A stretch of DNA of 17,724 bases. Source: Opitutaceae bacterium (lineage in GTDB: Bacteria > Verrucomicrobiota > Verrucomicrobiia > Opitutales > Opitutaceae). The stretch lies in NCBI GenBank assembly GCA_020847775.1, contig JADLBI010000260.1, positions 1 through 17,724 on the forward strand, written 5' to 3'. Each line of letters begins with the position of its first letter. Position 1 is the first letter of the stretch. Of the stretch, positions 15,192-17,724 are shown piece after piece. The translations under genes and the position numbers were made by a program. The notes below the pieces were generated by a model, which saw nothing but the letters and a program-made list of their open reading frames with translations, was not told the origin of the DNA and ran no database searches.

Positions 15192-15434
15192 TCAAGCCTG
15201 AATCGCGCGCAACACGGTGCCAAACAATAGACTGGCCCCTAGCAAGGTGCACACGACGGGGGCAAGTTGCAGCCAGCGGACTCGTTGCGCCACTTGATCA
15301 GCGCTTAGCCGCCCATCCTTCAGTTTATCCTCCAACCGCGAGACATGGCGGTGCAGGTTCCATTGCAGCCAGACCGCAGTCAGGCTAAGAATCACTCCGG
15401 CTAGCGCTGTGAGCTGGATGTTGTGATTGGCCAC
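15192..15434 (-). CDS. Small two-helix membrane protein, unknown
   Basis: This 80-residue protein has two predicted transmembrane helices, ~6-27 (IQLTALAGVILSLTAVWLQW) and ~55-76 (LQLAPVVCTLLGASLLFG), joined by a charged loop rich in Arg, Lys and Asp. Both ends are short, so both probably face the same side of the inner membrane. I do not recognise the family. It starts at GTG 15432-15434 and is convergent with the GH37-like gene, with no hairpin between them. Its start lies 125 bases from the divergent PH-domain gene, and a shared envelope role is possible but unproven. The clean helix-loop-helix pattern argues for a real gene. Confidence 0.65.
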   Translation of the reverse strand: MANHNIQLTALAGVILSLTAVWLQWNLHRHVSRLEDKLKDGRLSADQVAQRVRWLQLAPVVCTLLGASLLFGTVLRAIQA

Positions 15435-15559
15435 GTAGGGGTAGTTTAGGCGGGGTGTCGCCCTGCTCGCAAATGACCAAGTTTCCTCCTCCTAGGCAAT
15501 CGCTATTTAAGACGATGCTTTAACTTTGCCAGTCGAGCGACCAGCCATATTTCAATCAC

Positions 15560-16093
15560 ATGATGAACGAGTCCGCGGATGCAGCGATCATGCGACTGGA
15601 ACGGCCGCACGCCAATCTGATGATTTATTACGCGCTCGCCTGTTTGGTGTTCCCCCCGGCGTTCCCCTTTTTGATTTTGCCCGCTTGGTTTCGCTACCAC
15701 ACCATGCGCTACCGCTTTGATGCCGAAGGCGTCTCGATGAGCTGGGGTATTTTATTCCGCCGCGAAATCATTATTAACTACGCGCGGATTCAGGACATCC
15801 ACCTGCGCTCCAACTTTGTCGAACGCTGGCTGGGTCTCGCGCGCATCCTCGTGCAAACCGCCAGCGGCAACGCCGGCGCGGAAATGTCCATCGAGGGCAT
15901 CTGCGAATTCGAAGCCGTGCGTGATTTTCTCTACGCTAGGATGCGCGGAGTGAAAGACCACGAGAGCGGCCACGCCCATCCGGCGACTCCGGCCCAGGAT
16001 AAACTGGCCGCGGTGCTACGCGAAATCGCCGCCGAAGTGCGGGCCCTACGCGAAGCTCTGCCAACTGAGAGAGACACCGGCCCGCATGTTTAA
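15560..16093 (+). CDS. Bacterial PH-domain (bPH2/DUF304) membrane protein, YdbS-like
   Basis: This 177-residue protein has one hydrophobic hairpin or helix region (~20-45: LMIYYALACLVFPPAFPFLI), then a bacterial PH domain at ~50-127. The family core can be read in NYARIQDIHLRSNF, ERWLGLARILVQTASG and the strands before them. A charged helix follows at ~146-167 (KLAAVLREIAAEVRALREAL), preceded by a His/Pro linker. Two in-frame ATGs (15560, 15563) open the gene. It overlaps the next PH-domain gene by 8 bases, so the pair should be co-translated and may form a complex, like the YdbS/YdbT pair of Bacillus. The role is not established; some relatives are linked to tolerance of membrane-active peptides. 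Confidence 0.85.
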   Translation: MMNESADAAIMRLERPHANLMIYYALACLVFPPAFPFLILPAWFRYHTMRYRFDAEGVSMSWGILFRREIIINYARIQDIHLRSNFVERWLGLARILVQTASGNAGAEMSIEGICEFEAVRDFLYARMRGVKDHESGHAHPATPAQDKLAAVLREIAAEVRALREALPTERDTGPHV

Positions 16094-16955
16094 TCTCCTC
16101 CGCCGCTTGGTTCTGCGCGTAGCGCGGCTACCCGCCAACCCGACGCCGCCCGTCGGCGCCCCGGGTTCGACCCAGGTTTTCCGTGCCGCCAAAAATTATT
16201 ATCTAGTGCGCCTAGCGCGGTGGCTACTTGGCCAACTCGGCGCGGTTATCGGCATCGCGGTTTCGCTCTGGTTTCTCAATCAACTCGACACGGGCGTAAA
16301 GGGTATCCGCCAACTCGCGGCCGAAGCCCCCGCCATCCAATCATCGGCCGAAGCCAGCCCAAATCAGAACCCAGCCCCAGCGTCCTCCGCCCGCCTCAAG
16401 CAAGACCGCGATTTCAAACGGATCGCGCAGAAAATTTCCCGCTGGCCCACGTGGACCCTGCGGTTGATCCACTGGGCCGAATATGCCGCCATCGCTCTCT
16501 TCCTCGCACAGCTGCCCATCACCTTGGCCGCAGTGCGTCTCGAATACGAGCAGCACTGGTATATCGTGACCGACCGCAGTCTGCGCATACGCACCGGCCT
16601 GTTCCGCCTGCAGGAATCCACCATGAGCTTCGCCAATCTGCAGCAAGTCGAGGTGCACCAAGGCCCCTTGCAACGCCTGCTCGACATCGCCGACGTGCGG
16701 GTGCGCTCGGCAGGCGGCGGCCATGCAGAATCTAGCGCGCATGGTGGTTCCGATCTACATCACGCCGTGTTTCATGGTGTCGCCAACGCCCCGGAAATCC
16801 GCGACCTCATCCTCGCGCGCCTCAAACATTTTCGCGAAGCCGGACTGGGCGATCCGGACGACTTGGCTCCGCTACCCCATCAGTCCACCGCGCTCACCGC
16901 CGCGCAAACCCTGCTGGGCGAGGTGCGGGCGCTGCGCCAGTCCTTCCGCGTTTGA
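16086..16955 (+). CDS. Bacterial PH-domain (bPH2/DUF304) membrane protein, partner of the preceding gene
   Basis: This 289-residue protein has two transmembrane helices, ~45-66 and ~130-150, separated by a linker (~80-102) rich in Ala, Pro, Ser and Gln. A bacterial PH domain at ~152-247 contains the family core ANLQQVEVHQGPLQRLLD and VRVRSAGGGHAE. The C-terminal helix includes LLGEVRALRQSF, close to EVRALREAL at the end of the preceding protein. The ATG at 16086 lies inside the end of the upstream gene (8-base overlap), indicating coupled translation. A perfect GTAGC-GCG-GCTAC palindrome (16119-16131) is embedded in its early codons. It is convergent with the LysM gene only 4 bases away. The function is unknown beyond a likely envelope role. 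Confidence 0.83.
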   Translation: MFNLLRRLVLRVARLPANPTPPVGAPGSTQVFRAAKNYYLVRLARWLLGQLGAVIGIAVSLWFLNQLDTGVKGIRQLAAEAPAIQSSAEASPNQNPAPASSARLKQDRDFKRIAQKISRWPTWTLRLIHWAEYAAIALFLAQLPITLAAVRLEYEQHWYIVTDRSLRIRTGLFRLQESTMSFANLQQVEVHQGPLQRLLDIADVRVRSAGGGHAESSAHGGSDLHHAVFHGVANAPEIRDLILARLKHFREAGLGDPDDLAPLPHQSTALTAAQTLLGEVRALRQSFRV

Positions 16956-16959
16956 GCGG

Positions 16960-17724
16960 TCAGGGAATGCGCAAAGTCATGCCGATGCGCAGTGAGTTCT
17001 CGTTGGGCATGATGTCGCGGTTGGCGTTGTAAATATCGCGCCAACGCGAACGGTCGCTGTAGTATTTTTGCGCAAGGCTGAACAAGGTATCGCCCTTCGC
17101 CACCACGTGCGGACGGCCGCTTGCCGGCTTGTTGGCCGCAGGCGGCTCGGGCGTGGATACAGGCGCGCGTTGTGCGGGCGGCTCGATTCGGGCCTCGGGC
17201 GCGACACTGATCGGTGAAACTTCCTCCCGCGGTGCGCCGAAGCCGTAAACACCCTCCGTCGGCACGCGCAATTGATTCACGACGGGCTGGCTTGGGTTGT
17301 CCCGCACCATGGCCAGCTCAGCCTTGAGCTGCTCGTTTTCGCGCTGCAATCGACTGATCTGCTCCACCATATCCAAGCGCTCCGATTGGTTCTCCATTGG
17401 GTTCGCCGGCAAGGTGCGGGCGAATTCTCGCTTCGCACTCTCCACCAACCCGCGCACCTGCGCGGCCTGTGGCGAGTTGGGCTGCCGCTCGAGGTATTTG
17501 CGAAAATGATAAATCGCCGCGAGCGGGTCTTTGGTTTGCTGCAGGCAAATGATGCCCGCCTCCAAATGCGATTCCGGCGCCGCATCGCCGCGTTTTTCAA
17601 TCACCCGCAAATAAGCCGCCAGTGCCTCGGGACTGCGACCCTGTTTGACCAAGCGTTGCCCGGCGCGATAGTCCGGCTCGTCAAGCTCGGAGCCCAATCC
17701 GGCGCTGGAGCCCGGCTCGCAGGC
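16960..17724 (-). CDS. Probable lipoprotein with TPR, coiled coil and LysM domain (5' end outside window)
   Basis: The frame runs from its stop at 16960-16962 to the window edge, giving 254 visible residues. The first ones are Ala-Cys-Glu-Pro-Gly-Ser-Ser. The Cys directly after Ala looks like the end of a lipobox, so the true start and signal peptide should lie just beyond 17724. After the Cys come a TPR-like helical region (DYRAGQRLVKQGRSPEALAA, then DPLAAIYHFRKYLERQPNSP), a coiled coil (LDMVEQISRLQRENEQLKAE), a Pro-rich linker and a C-terminal LysM domain of ~48 residues (HVVAKGDTLFSLAQKYYSDR to the end). LysM binds peptidoglycan, so it probably tethers the membrane to the wall or scaffolds envelope proteins. 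A TTG at 17695-17697 is a less likely start because it would discard the lipobox Cys. Confidence 0.88.
   Translation of the reverse strand, partial: ACEPGSSAGLGSELDEPDYRAGQRLVKQGRSPEALAAYLRVIEKRGDAAPESHLEAGIICLQQTKDPLAAIYHFRKYLERQPNSPQAAQVRGLVESAKREFARTLPANPMENQSERLDMVEQISRLQRENEQLKAELAMVRDNPSQPVVNQLRVPTEGVYGFGAPREEVSPISVAPEARIEPPAQRAPVSTPEPPAANKPASGRPHVVAKGDTLFSLAQKYYSDRSRWRDIYNANRDIMPNENSLRIGMTLRIP

Overview
The window is GC-rich bacterial chromosome from a Gram-negative organism. Evidence for this is an outer-membrane TonB-dependent receptor, a probable lipoprotein with a LysM domain, and signal peptides on the exported proteins. The gene mix suggests Verrucomicrobiota, perhaps Opitutaceae: a Gfo/Idh/MocA-aldo/keto reductase fusion, a PhyH oxygenase beside GH172 and GH37-like glycosidases, a TonB receptor with an N-terminal carboxypeptidase-regulatory-like domain, and few visible Shine-Dalgarno sites. 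This placement is inference, since no rRNA or phylogenetic marker is present.

Layout. Bases 1-440 hold the 3' end of a ribonuclease G/E gene (+) with a textbook intrinsic terminator. Bases 440-845 are non-coding, with small hairpins. A fused oxidoreductase (-) and an SpoU/TrmH-type RNA methyltransferase (+) diverge from 2851/2939. From 11396 down to 3788 everything is on the minus strand: AraC-type regulator, TonB-dependent receptor, beta-propeller phytase, a small exported helical-repeat protein, and an extracellular solute-binding protein translationally coupled to it. Divergent from the AraC gene, on the plus strand, are a PhyH-type dioxygenase, a DUF2961/GH172 glycosidase and a GH37 trehalase-like glycosidase, none with a signal peptide. 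Bases 15181-17724 are envelope genes: a two-helix membrane protein (-), a pair of overlapping bacterial PH-domain membrane proteins (+), and a TPR/coiled-coil/LysM lipoprotein (-) cut by the window end.

How it may work together. The receptor and phytase form a plausible phytate or organic-phosphate scavenging unit. The AraC/PhyH/GH172/GH37 block looks like a cytoplasmic carbohydrate-processing unit with a local regulator. A 19-bp palindrome of form TGTCA-N9-TGACA lies upstream of both the receptor-phytase genes and the solute-binding-protein genes. This suggests the two exported nutrient-capture units share a regulator.

Four extragenic palindromic elements sit 13-35 bases beyond gene ends. 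Three have a GTAG tetranucleotide at the stem base and the fourth has GTGG. Two are inverted pairs. They resemble REP/REPIN elements, but no RAYT transposase gene is in the window. No tRNA, rRNA, CRISPR array, insertion sequence or prophage was seen.
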